DNA of 64,000 nucleotides, from the NCBI RefSeq assembly GCF_900116175.1, contig NZ_FPCH01000001.1, positions 746,501 to 810,500 on the forward strand, written 5' to 3'. This document shows positions 53,898 to 62,428 of this stretch, piece after piece; the stretch's first letter is position 1, and each line of letters opens with the position of its first letter. Made by a program: the position numbers and the translations under genes. A model generated the notes under the pieces. It saw only the letters and a program-made list of their open reading frames with translations, was not told the origin of the DNA and ran no database searches. Source of the stretch: Hyphomicrobium facile (lineage in GTDB: Bacteria; Pseudomonadota; Alphaproteobacteria; Rhizobiales; Hyphomicrobiaceae).

Positions 53898-54311
53898 TCA
53901 CTAAAATTCAGTGACCCCCCGATGGGCGTCCGGAATTCTTCGGTAACTCAATGACGCTAAGCGGCGACGCTAAAGACTCGGTAAACGCAATTGCTCGAAT
54001 GCGAACTAACGGTACCGAATCGATATTGCACCGGGCTTACGCTTTTGCGAGAAATTGGTTCCCCCCTCAGCAAAGTTAACAACGTTTCGAATCGCCGAAG
54101 CGACTTACGACTGTTCAGCGGGGAATCGATCTATGGCAACCGGCCATTCTGTCGGTTGCCCGAAAGCCTGTGGGTATCGTGAGCATTAGACCGGCATTTC
54201 GGGCGCGGTTTGCGCTCGAAGGGGCGGGTGATACATCTCGCCGAGCATAATCGACCGTCGCCGGAAAACCGGTCAGGAACAGGGTCGACTTAGGAATAGG
54301 GCTGACGAGCC
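53898..54311. other. Intergenic region with a hairpin
   Basis: About 410 bases without a credible gene. A perfect 8-base stem GGCAACCG (54135-54142) / CGGTTGCC (54153-54160) with a ten-base loop stands near the middle, with no T tract. GACGCTAA is repeated directly near 53951-53972. A small RNA or a promoter for arfB are possible readings. Confidence 0.45.
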
Positions 54312-54731
54312 ATGCGCGTGACGGACGCCATCGAGATCGCAGAATCGGAACTCGAGGAACGGTTCGTGCGGGCGTCGGGCCCAGGCGGACAGAACGTCAA
54401 CAAGGTCTCGACAGCGGTGGAGCTGCGTTTCGATCTCCGGGCCAACACATCCATTCCTGATTATGCGCGTGACAAGCTGAAACGCCTCGCCGGGCGCCGT
54501 TTGACGCTCGAAGGGATCATCGTTATTCAGGCCGATCGCTTTCGCAGTCAGGAACAGAACAGAGCCGATGCGCGATCGCGGCTCATCGAACTCATCGAGA
54601 CGTCGCTGGAACGCCCGAAGCTCAGGATCAAGACGAAGCCTTCCCGCGGCGCGCGAGAAGAGCGGATCAAGGCCAAGACCGTGCGCGGGCGGGTCAAGAA
54701 GATGCGCAGCCAGAAAGTCGATTTCGACTGA
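54312..54731 (+). CDS. arfB: Alternative ribosome-rescue factor / peptidyl-tRNA hydrolase ArfB
   Basis: The 139-residue protein has the release-factor GGQ motif in ASGPGGQNVNKVSTAVELRFDL (GGQ about 25-27) and a basic C-terminal tail (RIKTKPSRGAREERIKAKTVRGRVKKMRSQK) that fits in the empty mRNA channel of stalled ribosomes. It frees peptides without a stop codon. Small size and lack of a codon-recognition domain separate it from PrfA/PrfB. Confidence 0.93.
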   Translation: MRVTDAIEIAESELEERFVRASGPGGQNVNKVSTAVELRFDLRANTSIPDYARDKLKRLAGRRLTLEGIIVIQADRFRSQEQNRADARSRLIELIETSLERPKLRIKTKPSRGAREERIKAKTVRGRVKKMRSQKVDFD

Positions 54732-54902
54732 TCGGTTTAGAATCGCGCAATGCAGATGAAGCTCTGCGCGCCGTTCTTTTCCCGCGAATGTCCCCAATAG
54801 TTGTGCTCTAGCACAGCCGATTTAGCCATTACCCTCGGTGGTACGCTTGTGCCAACCATATGCCGGAGATATATTCCTGGCGGGTATAAAGGGTGGGGCT
54901 CA

Positions 54903-55904
54903 ATGCACGGTATCGGTGTTGGCGAACCCTCCGGGGTCAGGCTGGTCCGCGAGAAGTGGCATAAGCCCCTCGTTTCGGTCGTTGTCACATACCGCAATTA
55001 CTCGGCCTACGTGGAGGGCGCGCTGCGATCCCTCCTAGATCAGACGCACAAAAATTGGGAATGCGTCGTTGTCGATGACGCATCGGATTCTCCGCATCGG
55101 GAACGGCTTACCAGTATCGTCGGCGAGTTGAATGACAGCCGGATAAAGATCCATCAGCTCAGCGAAAATGTGGGGCAGGTGCCATCCTTTTTCGCAGGCG
55201 TTGAGCAGACGACCGGCAATTTCATCTGCTTGCTTGATCCCGACGACAGATATGCCGAGACCTTTCTGGAAGAAGCGCTTGGCGCCCATTTGAACGTCGG
55301 CGTCATGTGCCCGATCGTTTCAACCGAACAGTTCCTAATGACCGAACGCGGGGTTATTGGAAGTGGTTTGAGGGGTGACCTCTATACGGCTGGGATGCGG
55401 CCCTACGGAAAATATCTCGAAGCGCGCAAACCCGAAAAGCCGAGGATCCTGTTCGTCTGGGCGTCAATACCAGGGTGGCATTGGACGTCCTCGTCAGCGA
55501 TGATGTTCCGGCGAGCTGCACTGAAGTACCTCAAGCCGAATAGGAAGCTTGTCTACAAGGGCTGCGCGGACGGCTACCTGGCCCAGGGAGCTCATGCGTT
55601 AGGGGGGACCTTATTCCTCCAGAAACCACTCGTTTACCGCATGCTTCACGCATCAAATGCATGGATCGATGCTGACATTTATGCATCGGGACAGGATATG
55701 CAGCGCAAGGGTGCGCACCGTTGGAGCGAGCAAGCATTTACAGATGCGATCGAGGCGATCAGACACAATGGGCTACCGGAGTTCAGACGCGATCCGCCGA
55801 AAGAGCCTGCACCCCCTCCAAAGAAAATTGAGGTCCCACAACAGCGTGGGATGCGCCGGCATTTAGAGCGGTGGCGAAAGTCCATCCGCAAGCGTGTAGC
55901 TTAG
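54903..55904 (+). CDS. Family 2 glycosyltransferase, copy 1
   Basis: The 333-residue GT-A enzyme has KPLVSVVVTYRNYSAYVEGAL, the nucleotide-binding Asp in VVDDASD (about 57) and the DXD-like LLDPDDRYAETFLEEAL (about 106-122), then GWHWTSSSAMMFRRAALKYL. The C-terminus is Pro-rich, then basic (RRHLERWRKSIRKR), as if to lie on the membrane. It is about three quarters identical by eye to the next gene. ATG 54903 follows AAAGGGTGGGGCTCA. The acceptor is unknown; no polysaccharide operon adjoins. Confidence 0.86.
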   Translation: MHGIGVGEPSGVRLVREKWHKPLVSVVVTYRNYSAYVEGALRSLLDQTHKNWECVVVDDASDSPHRERLTSIVGELNDSRIKIHQLSENVGQVPSFFAGVEQTTGNFICLLDPDDRYAETFLEEALGAHLNVGVMCPIVSTEQFLMTERGVIGSGLRGDLYTAGMRPYGKYLEARKPEKPRILFVWASIPGWHWTSSSAMMFRRAALKYLKPNRKLVYKGCADGYLAQGAHALGGTLFLQKPLVYRMLHASNAWIDADIYASGQDMQRKGAHRWSEQAFTDAIEAIRHNGLPEFRRDPPKEPAPPPKKIEVPQQRGMRRHLERWRKSIRKRVA

Positions 55905-55964
55905 CCCGCGGCGGGATTGTCGCCGCGATTAAACCTGAGGCTGAATTCAAGCCTACGAGGGTCA

Positions 55965-56960
55965 ATGCAAGTCATCGAATTCGATGAAGCGTCGAGTGGG
56001 CTGGACCGCGCGAAGTGGGAAAATCCGCTGGTTTCGGTCATCGTCACGCACCACAATTATTCGGACCACCTCCGAGACGCTATACTCTCTATCCTCGATC
56101 AAACTCATGAGAATTGGGAATGCGTCGTTGTCGATGACGGATCGGATGCTGCGCATCGGGTCGCGGCAATCAAAATCGTCGCCGGGATAAACGACAGCCG
56201 GGTGACGATTCGTACGCTTGGCGAAAATGTGGGGCAAATCCCGGCCTTCTTCGCAGGCGTTGAGCAGACAACGGGCGATTTCGTCTGCTTGCTTGATCCC
56301 GACGACAGGTACGCCGAGGCGTTTCTGGAAGAGGCGCTCGCCGCGCATTTGGGCGCCGGCGTCATGTGCCCGATCGTTTCAACCGATCAATACCTGACGT
56401 CCGAACGTGGAATAATTGGAATGGGTGTGAGGGGCGACATCTATGCCGCTGGGATGCAGCGTTATGGAAATTATCTCGAAGTTCGCGACCCCGAAGAGCC
56501 GGGCCTTCTATATATCAAGGCGACAACACCCGGGTGGCATTGGACATCCACGTCATCGATGATGTTCCGGCGAGCTGTCCTGAAGTACCTCAAGCCCAAC
56601 AGGAGGCTCGCCTATAAGGATTGCGCAGACGGCTACCTGGCCCAGGGAGCCCATGCCTTAGGGGGCAGCTTGTTCCTCCAGAAGGCGCTCGTTTACCGCA
56701 CGCTTCATGACGCAAATGCATGGATCGATACTGAGATCTACTCGTCATTTCAGGACAAACAGCGCAAGGGCGCGAAACAATCGTCTCCGCAAGCATATCA
56801 TGATGTGATCGAGGCGATCAGACACAATGGGCTGCCGGACTTCAGACGCGATCCGCCGAAAGAGCCCGCACCCGCTCCGAAGAAAAGTGAGGTCCCACAG
56901 CGTGGGATGCGCCGGCATTTAGACCGGTGGCACCGGTCAATCCGCAAGCGGGTTCCGTAA
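55965..56960 (+). CDS. Family 2 glycosyltransferase, copy 2 (tandem duplicate)
   Basis: The 331-residue protein repeats the whole plan of its neighbour: NPLVSVIVTHHNYSDHLRDAI, VVDDGSD, LLDPDDRYAEAFLEEAL, GWHWTSTSSMMFRRAVLKYLKPNRR, and the Pro-rich then basic C-terminus. Differences cluster at the N-terminus, around residues 65-85 and in the region LLYIKATT, possibly the acceptor site. GAGG lies four bases before ATG 55965. A 60-base gap separates the copies, so they are probably co-transcribed. Confidence 0.86.
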   Translation: MQVIEFDEASSGLDRAKWENPLVSVIVTHHNYSDHLRDAILSILDQTHENWECVVVDDGSDAAHRVAAIKIVAGINDSRVTIRTLGENVGQIPAFFAGVEQTTGDFVCLLDPDDRYAEAFLEEALAAHLGAGVMCPIVSTDQYLTSERGIIGMGVRGDIYAAGMQRYGNYLEVRDPEEPGLLYIKATTPGWHWTSTSSMMFRRAVLKYLKPNRRLAYKDCADGYLAQGAHALGGSLFLQKALVYRTLHDANAWIDTEIYSSFQDKQRKGAKQSSPQAYHDVIEAIRHNGLPDFRRDPPKEPAPAPKKSEVPQRGMRRHLDRWHRSIRKRVP

Positions 56961-57009
56961 GCGGCACCGGCATATCGGATCGTGAAGTTGGGCCCATCCA
57001 GGAAATCCG

Positions 57010-57621
57010 ATGACTGACCTTTCCGACCGCATCATCACTCATTACGAACGCCACGCGCTGGCTTGGGATGCCGATCGCCGCAACGCGGGGTGGAATGACA
57101 AACGGTGGCTCGATCAATTTGTCGGGGCTCTTCCGCACGGCGCAGCGATACTTGATCTCGGTTGCGGCGCGGGCGTGCCGATCGCGCGCCATCTCGCCGA
57201 GGCTGGGTTCCGCGTGACGGGGGTCGATGCTTCGCCGACCTTCATCTCCTTATGTCGAAGCCGCATGCCCGACCAGGAATGGATCGTTGCCGACATGCGA
57301 TCCATCTCGCTCGGCAAACGCTTCGACGGCGTCCTCGCCTGGGACAGCTTCTTTCATCTCAAGCCCGACGATCAACGCAAGATGTTCCCGCTGTTCGCGG
57401 AGCACGCGTCGGCGCCGGCGCTGCTGATGTTCAATACGGGGCCGGCTTATGGAGAGGCGATTGGTTCCTATCGCGGCGATCCGCTTTATCATGCCAGCCT
57501 CGACGCCGCCGAGTACCGGGCATTGCTTGCGGCCGCGGGCTTCGAGGTCATCGCTCACGCGGTTGAAGATCCGCTAGCCGGCGGCCGTACGGCGTGGCTC
57601 GCGCGATCAGCGGCGACCTAG
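57010..57621 (+). CDS. Class I SAM-dependent methyltransferase
   Basis: The 203-residue protein has motif I AAILDLGCGAGVPIARHLAEAG (about 45-66), the acidic turn VTGVDASP and VLAWDSFFHL (motif II/III region). The N-terminus ITHYERHALAWDADRR is typical of small-molecule or tRNA-type Methyltransf_25 proteins. It lies 49 bases after the second glycosyltransferase on the same strand and could modify the same product, or be unrelated. The substrate is not predictable. Confidence 0.82.
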   Translation: MTDLSDRIITHYERHALAWDADRRNAGWNDKRWLDQFVGALPHGAAILDLGCGAGVPIARHLAEAGFRVTGVDASPTFISLCRSRMPDQEWIVADMRSISLGKRFDGVLAWDSFFHLKPDDQRKMFPLFAEHASAPALLMFNTGPAYGEAIGSYRGDPLYHASLDAAEYRALLAAAGFEVIAHAVEDPLAGGRTAWLARSAAT

Positions 57622-57675
57622 TCTTGTCCGTCCGAGCGAGGACCGACTTTGTCCAAGTGCAAAAACTTCGATGAT

Positions 57676-58569
57676 TCAAGCAGTGTGAGTGGTCGCGAGA
57701 GACGGGCTAGAGCCGGATCTGTTCTCCCTCAGTTTCGCAGACTCCGACCGCCACAGCGACTCGATCTTCCAGGCGTGCCCGTCCGGATCGCGGGCGAAGA
57801 CTTGGCCCCCAGCGATGTTCAAGACCCAGTTGCAATTCAGCTTTTGTCCTTCGAGCCAGGGAAGCGTCGACAGCTCGATGACATAGTCTTTCGATGCAGC
57901 ATCTCTCTCAGCGTATGAGAACTCGCAATCGAGCATTTCGCGGATCGGCGCGAGGTCATTGCCCAGCCGACGTGCTATATCGACGAGCGGGAGCTGCTGT
58001 GTAATGGCGCGACGCCGGCTTCTGGCTCGCACCGCATGGTTGCCCACCACATAGAGGCACTCGATGGCGTCGTTGGCGACCTTCATAAGATGGATCGCAA
58101 ATGGCGGCTTCATCTCGAGCAGGCGCCAGTCCTCCTCGTACGCACCGCTTGGTGCGTATTCCATCATCACGCTTCCATTGTCTTTCCACTCGAGCCAGCC
58201 TGGTTCTGGAAAACTGACGACCGGCTGAAAGCGAAAGAGATCGAGCGAAATTGGCCAGATCGCCGTTGGGTAGGGCGTTCCCGCCGGATCGAACAGGGTC
58301 GTCGCGGCAAAGCAGTCCTGTTCGGCCAAGGCCAACAGTTCGTCCCGGGTGCAGCTCGCGAGCCCTGTGCGGTGGCGCATATCGGGACGATCCGCTGAAA
58401 TGCGAATGTCGGCGACGCCGGATGCCGTTTGAAGCCAGAGGACACGTGTTGTGCGGTCCACCGTTCCGTTCTTGAAGACGATGTTGTGCCTTTTCCAGCA
58501 GCCGATGAGCTGCTCCGGCACCGTCCGCTTGCCGGTTTCTGTTCCTTCAACGAGTGACATGCAAGCCAT
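57676..58569 (-). CDS. Uncharacterised protein next to the Rieske cluster regulator
   Basis: The 297-residue protein begins with LIGCWKRHNIVFKNG, TTRVLWLQTASGVADIRIS and DRPDM, and in the middle has KDNGSVMMEYAPSGAYEEDWRL. The WxR...TTRVxWLQT...ADIR...RP pattern recalls an uncharacterised bacterial family with a lipocalin-like beta barrel, but I cannot name it reliably. It has no signal peptide. It starts 36 bases after the AraC regulator on the same strand, so it is probably expressed with it. It could bind the pathway substrate. AGAGGAGAGCCC precedes the ATG. Confidence 0.72.
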   Translation of the reverse strand: MACMSLVEGTETGKRTVPEQLIGCWKRHNIVFKNGTVDRTTRVLWLQTASGVADIRISADRPDMRHRTGLASCTRDELLALAEQDCFAATTLFDPAGTPYPTAIWPISLDLFRFQPVVSFPEPGWLEWKDNGSVMMEYAPSGAYEEDWRLLEMKPPFAIHLMKVANDAIECLYVVGNHAVRARSRRRAITQQLPLVDIARRLGNDLAPIREMLDCEFSYAERDAASKDYVIELSTLPWLEGQKLNCNWVLNIAGGQVFARDPDGHAWKIESLWRSESAKLRENRSGSSPSLATTHTA

Positions 58570-58605
58570 TCCAGGGCTCTCCTCTGTATTCGTCTCGGCG
58601 CGCGT

Positions 58606-59757
58606 TCAGGATACGCGGGTGCCCTTCAAGGTCGATCGCGGCTCTCGCTTCGCGGCGCCGCTGGCAACTGCCTCGACGGATTGTGCGCGACGCGTCATTC
58701 GATTTTTCAGAAGCACCGCGGGCGCGATCTTATTGCCGTGTTTCCTGCGATATTCGCGCGGAGAGAGCCCGGTCAGATCGGCGAAGGCGCGCGAGAACGA
58801 CGCACCGGAACTAAATCCGCAGGCGCACGAAATCTCGGTGATGGAAAGGCCGCTGAACAAGAGCAGCGAGCAGCTGTGGTTGATGCGCTCCCGCATGTAG
58901 AAAAGCTGTGGCGAAGATCCGAGCACATTCCGCCAAAGGACCTCGAGAGATCTCGTCGATACGCCGACCTTTTCCGCGATGGCCGGAATGCTGAGCGGCG
59001 CTTCGATATGGGATCGCATTATGTCGACCGCCTTCTGAACGCGCCGATCGTTGTTTCCTTCGACTGTGTTTCGCGTGCTGCGCTGAGACAAGCGCGGAGA
59101 TCGCGGCGAGTGGGAGATCAATTCCGCAGAAAGCGCCTCCGCGAATTCCGCACCGAGTATCTCGCCAATGTACTCGACCATGGTGTCGACCGTCGAAAGA
59201 TGGCCGGGATATGTGAGGAAGTCGCCATCCCGGATCCATAGCTGATCGACGAATTCTACCGCGGGATAGCTCTCACGTGCCGCAAGCATCAGATCGACGT
59301 GGCATGTTGCGATCCTGCCGTCCAATAAACCCGCGCTTGCGAGAAGGAGCGGCGCCTGATCGGCGGCTGCGATGAGCGTTGATGTCTTTGCGAGCTTCCT
59401 GACCGCGCTATGGATAACAGGGATCAGCGCAGGATCCGGATTGATGTGGGAGAGGACGATGGAAAGGGCACACTCGCCGGAGAGATTAAGTGTGGCTGTC
59501 GGCATGATCGCCCGGCCGTTCGCCAGGGTAACATTCTGATCGTCAATTGTCAGAATATCGACGCAGAACAGGCTCTTGTTGAGAAGTCCATTGGCAACGC
59601 GGAACAATTCCTGGTGGAGTGTCAGATCGAGTTCCGTCGAGCCTGGGAGAACCAGAACTCTGACCTGATAGGCAGCGGCTAGCATCGGATGCATCTTCTG
59701 GCCGCTGCTCGGAGGCAGCTCGTTTACGGCACAACCAGGTGTCTTTCGGTGCTCCAC
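58606..59757 (-). CDS. GlxA/CdhR-type AraC transcription regulator
   Basis: The 383-residue protein has an N-terminal DJ-1/PfpI-like (class I amidotransferase) sensor domain, VRVLVLPGSTELDL through LLLASAGLLDGRIATCHVD, and a C-terminal AraC pair of helix-turn-helices (PLSIPAIAEKVGVSTRSLEVLWRN and SITEISCACGFSSGASFSRAFADLTGLSPREYRRKHG). Regulators of this build (GbdR, CdhR, GlxA) typically activate catabolism of quaternary amines such as glycine betaine, carnitine or choline. GTG 59757 has GGGGGAGG close by. It is divergent from the Rieske oxygenase gene and is its likely activator. Confidence 0.9.
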   Translation of the reverse strand: MEHRKTPGCAVNELPPSSGQKMHPMLAAAYQVRVLVLPGSTELDLTLHQELFRVANGLLNKSLFCVDILTIDDQNVTLANGRAIMPTATLNLSGECALSIVLSHINPDPALIPVIHSAVRKLAKTSTLIAAADQAPLLLASAGLLDGRIATCHVDLMLAARESYPAVEFVDQLWIRDGDFLTYPGHLSTVDTMVEYIGEILGAEFAEALSAELISHSPRSPRLSQRSTRNTVEGNNDRRVQKAVDIMRSHIEAPLSIPAIAEKVGVSTRSLEVLWRNVLGSSPQLFYMRERINHSCSLLLFSGLSITEISCACGFSSGASFSRAFADLTGLSPREYRRKHGNKIAPAVLLKNRMTRRAQSVEAVASGAAKREPRSTLKGTRVS

Positions 59758-60064
59758 CAGACCTCCCCCATCATTGCCGAAATTGAGCGGCTCTGAAGCT
59801 GCGGTTCAACTCGTGCGTCCTGAGACGTGCGGGATCAGCCGCGTACTCAGATTAAAATGATGAGCGCGCGCGTACTTGTCATATGGCGCATCTCCGCTGC
59901 GCATTATGGCAAGCTCGCCTCAGGACCTCAACCTATCTTGACATCCAGAGCAGCGGAGTTTCGCAGACACTCTGCAGCTTTCGGCGAGCCTTTCATTCGG
60001 AGACGCCGGTGCGAACTCAGACGAATGCAATGGTTTAAAAAAGCACGGATCGGGAGATTTAACA
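59758..60064. other. Divergent control region of the Rieske cluster
   Basis: About 307 bases between the regulator and oxygenase genes. TTGACA is present at 59938-59943, facing the oxygenase, without a clear -10 at the right distance. This region should hold the activator binding site; I could not define a repeat pair by eye. Confidence 0.45.
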
Positions 60065-61090
60065 GTGAGCCGCTATTCCAAAGCCGCACTGCAACAGGCC
60101 TATCACCACTGTTGGTTTGTCGTCGCTCGCAGCCAGGATATCTCAAAACCAAAGGCTGCTGTTCTCTTGGGGCGCGATCTCGTTGTTTTTCGCGACAAGG
60201 ACGGTCAGGCTCGCGTGACCGATCGATATTGCGTGCACCGCGGAGGAGATCTGGCGGGCGGCGAGGTGTGCGATTCCGGTGTTCGTTGTCCCTATCACGG
60301 TTGGACGTTCGACGGCGGCAGCGGAAAATGCACCGGAATTCCGGCGCTTCCAGATGCTTCGAAGTTCCCGCCAAATGCGCCGGCCATTCGAGCATATCCA
60401 GTGATCGAACGCTTCGCGCATATATGGACGTGCCTCGAAGAACCGATGTTCGATCTTCCGAATCCTCCGGAAATCCAAAATCTGGAGCTCGACTGGCGCG
60501 CGGCAGCGCCCATTCCGATGGATATCGGCTTCATGGCCGCCACTGAAAATTTCAACGATATGGCGCACTTTGCTTTCGTGCACGCGGGATCGATGGGTAA
60601 CGTCAGCCCGATCGTCGATTCCATGCAGATCCATCGTAGCGGCCGCGAAGTTTCGACGACCATCTTCTATCCGCGAGTGGAAGGGTCCGAGTTCTCCTCG
60701 ATGGGCGACTCGTGGATGCACTATCATGTCTACGCGCCCGGCCTCGCGACCATTCTCTACGACTACGGTGAAGGCGGGCATCGCTACTTGGTCGACTTTC
60801 CGTCTCCGGTCGGGCCCGAGAAGTGCATCGTATATTGGGGCAGCGCGACATGCTCCGACTTCAAGCACGGAACAGCGGACGACATTCTCGCGCTCGAAAC
60901 AAAGGTCTTCGAGGAGGATACGCCGATCGTCAGCAAGATCGTGCCGAAAGAAGTGCCGCTCGACGGCCGCGTGCGCGAGTTCTCCTGCTCGGCGGATATC
61001 GTGACGCTCAACTATCGCCGTGCGGTGATGGATGTCGTCGACAAAATCCAAGAGCGATTTGGCTATGTGCAGAGCGAGGCCGCCGAATAG
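60065..61090 (+). CDS. Rieske non-haem iron oxygenase, alpha subunit
   Basis: The 341-residue protein has the Rieske cluster ligands C-x-H-x16-C-x2-H (CVHRGG ... CPYHGW, about residues 57-78) and the mononuclear iron site in ENFNDMAHFAFVH (two His and the bridging Asp, about 160-172). It is of the single-component-alpha type (VanA / caffeine demethylase / phthalate oxygenase class), which usually hydroxylates or O/N-demethylates its substrate. GTG 60065 follows GGGAGATTTAACA. Its reductase is 60 bases downstream. The substrate is unknown; the NCS1 permease suggests a heterocycle or N-methyl compound. Confidence 0.9.
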   Translation: MSRYSKAALQQAYHHCWFVVARSQDISKPKAAVLLGRDLVVFRDKDGQARVTDRYCVHRGGDLAGGEVCDSGVRCPYHGWTFDGGSGKCTGIPALPDASKFPPNAPAIRAYPVIERFAHIWTCLEEPMFDLPNPPEIQNLELDWRAAAPIPMDIGFMAATENFNDMAHFAFVHAGSMGNVSPIVDSMQIHRSGREVSTTIFYPRVEGSEFSSMGDSWMHYHVYAPGLATILYDYGEGGHRYLVDFPSPVGPEKCIVYWGSATCSDFKHGTADDILALETKVFEEDTPIVSKIVPKEVPLDGRVREFSCSADIVTLNYRRAVMDVVDKIQERFGYVQSEAAE

Positions 61091-61149
61091 GCGGTCTCGA
61101 AACTATCCGCAATTCAACTGTGCGATCGGCACGGCTCGTGGATTTCAAG

Positions 61150-62106
61150 ATGTCAGACACTGACCTTCGGCTTCGCGTCGACTGCCTGCGGCGCGAGGCA
61201 AATCAGGTGATCTCGTTGACTTTGACCGATCCAAAGGGAGGGCGTCTCCCGGATTGGGAGCCCGGAGCGCACATCAAGCTTCGCCTACCCTCTGGCCTGA
61301 TGCGGCAATACTCGCTTTACGCCAGAGGGAGCGATGGTTCGCAGTACAGAATAGCCGTCAAGGAAGCGGAGGGCGGACGCGGAGGATCTCGCGAGATTCA
61401 CTCCAGACTCAAGTTAGGTGACGTTCTGAACGTCAGCCCGCCCGTCAATCATTTTAGGCTCGAGCCGGGCCAAGACTATATTTTCATTGCAGGCGGTATC
61501 GGCATCACGCCGATCCTGCCGATGGCCGAGGCGGTCAGCGACCGAAGCTCATGGCATCTCTACTATGCCGGCAAGTCCCTCGCATCGATGGGATTGCTCG
61601 ATGAAGTCCGCCGGCTGCCGCAGGCGAATGTCACGCTTGCCCCAGCTGAGATCGGGAAGCTGAACATCGGAGAAATCGTAAGGCAAGCAAAGCCCGGCGC
61701 ACAAATCTACTGCTGCGGGCCCAATCGTATGCTCGACGAACTCGCAGCCTTGTGCGGCGAGCGCCACGACATCGCGCTGCGCGTCGAGCGCTTTGCAGCT
61801 TCGACATCTGCGGCCCCGGTCAATGGTGGTGCTTCGGATAAGCCTTTCGAGGTGGTGATGAAGCGCTCGGGACGCCGCATCGTCATTCCTGCCGGATCAA
61901 CCATTCTGACGGAGCTTCTGAATGTCGATCCGTCCGTTCCCCACTCCTGCTGCCAAGGAATCTGCGGCGTTTGCGAAACGAAGGTTATCGAGGGCGTCGT
62001 TGATCACCGCGATACGCTGCTCACGGAGGAGGAACGGCAGACGAAGAATACGATGATGATCTGCTGCTCGCGCGCGCGAAGCGACGTGCTCGTTTTGGAT
62101 ATCTGA
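61150..62106 (+). CDS. Oxygenase reductase: FMN/NADH domain plus plant-type ferredoxin
   Basis: The 318-residue protein starts with a flavin-binding barrel (PGAHIKLRLPSGLMRQYSLY, with RQYSLY for FMN), has an NAD site (FIAGGIGITPILPMAEAV and IYCCGPNRML) and ends in a [2Fe-2S] ferredoxin domain (PHSCCQGICGVCETKV and MMICCSR, giving C-x4-C-x2-C ... C). This is the phthalate-dioxygenase-reductase / VanB order. It passes electrons from NADH to the Rieske oxygenase. ATG 61150 is chosen; an in-frame GTG at 61138 is possible. The N-terminal frame extends upstream but overlaps the oxygenase. Confidence 0.92.
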   Translation: MSDTDLRLRVDCLRREANQVISLTLTDPKGGRLPDWEPGAHIKLRLPSGLMRQYSLYARGSDGSQYRIAVKEAEGGRGGSREIHSRLKLGDVLNVSPPVNHFRLEPGQDYIFIAGGIGITPILPMAEAVSDRSSWHLYYAGKSLASMGLLDEVRRLPQANVTLAPAEIGKLNIGEIVRQAKPGAQIYCCGPNRMLDELAALCGERHDIALRVERFAASTSAAPVNGGASDKPFEVVMKRSGRRIVIPAGSTILTELLNVDPSVPHSCCQGICGVCETKVIEGVVDHRDTLLTEEERQTKNTMMICCSRARSDVLVLDI

Positions 62107-62241
62107 CACCAATCGCGACGAAGGGAGGCGAGCCGCCGAAAAAATGACGACTGATGCAATAGAGCGCCAGTGGCGCGATCTCGCTTAAAGGGGTCTCCGA
62201 CGTGCTGTCCTAAAAAAACTAAAAATTCAGGGAGGGTGCCA

Positions 62242-62427
62242 ATGAAGGAATCTGTAGTCCACGAAAGTGAAATCCAGAAAGAGTTGAACCGCCGGCTCGA
62301 TATCGTTCTCCGGGACGGATACCAAGATCCTGCCAGAGCCGACATTTCCCGGTGGGAATTGGTGCTCTGGTTCAGTTTTGCGATACTCATCGCTGCGATC
62401 ACAGCTGTCATCCGGACGGGGGTTTGA
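62242..62427 (+). CDS. Small single-helix membrane protein of the Rieske cluster
   Basis: The 61-residue protein has a charged amphipathic N-terminal half (EIQKELNRRLDIVLRDGYQD) and one C-terminal membrane helix (WELVLWFSFAILIAAITAVI). GGGAGGGTGCC precedes ATG 62242. Its stop is one base before the NCS1 permease start, so the two are translated in series. This is how small accessory subunits of transporters are placed; it may stabilise or regulate the permease. No family recognised. Confidence 0.72.
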   Translation: MKESVVHESEIQKELNRRLDIVLRDGYQDPARADISRWELVLWFSFAILIAAITAVIRTGV

Positions 62428-62428
62428 C

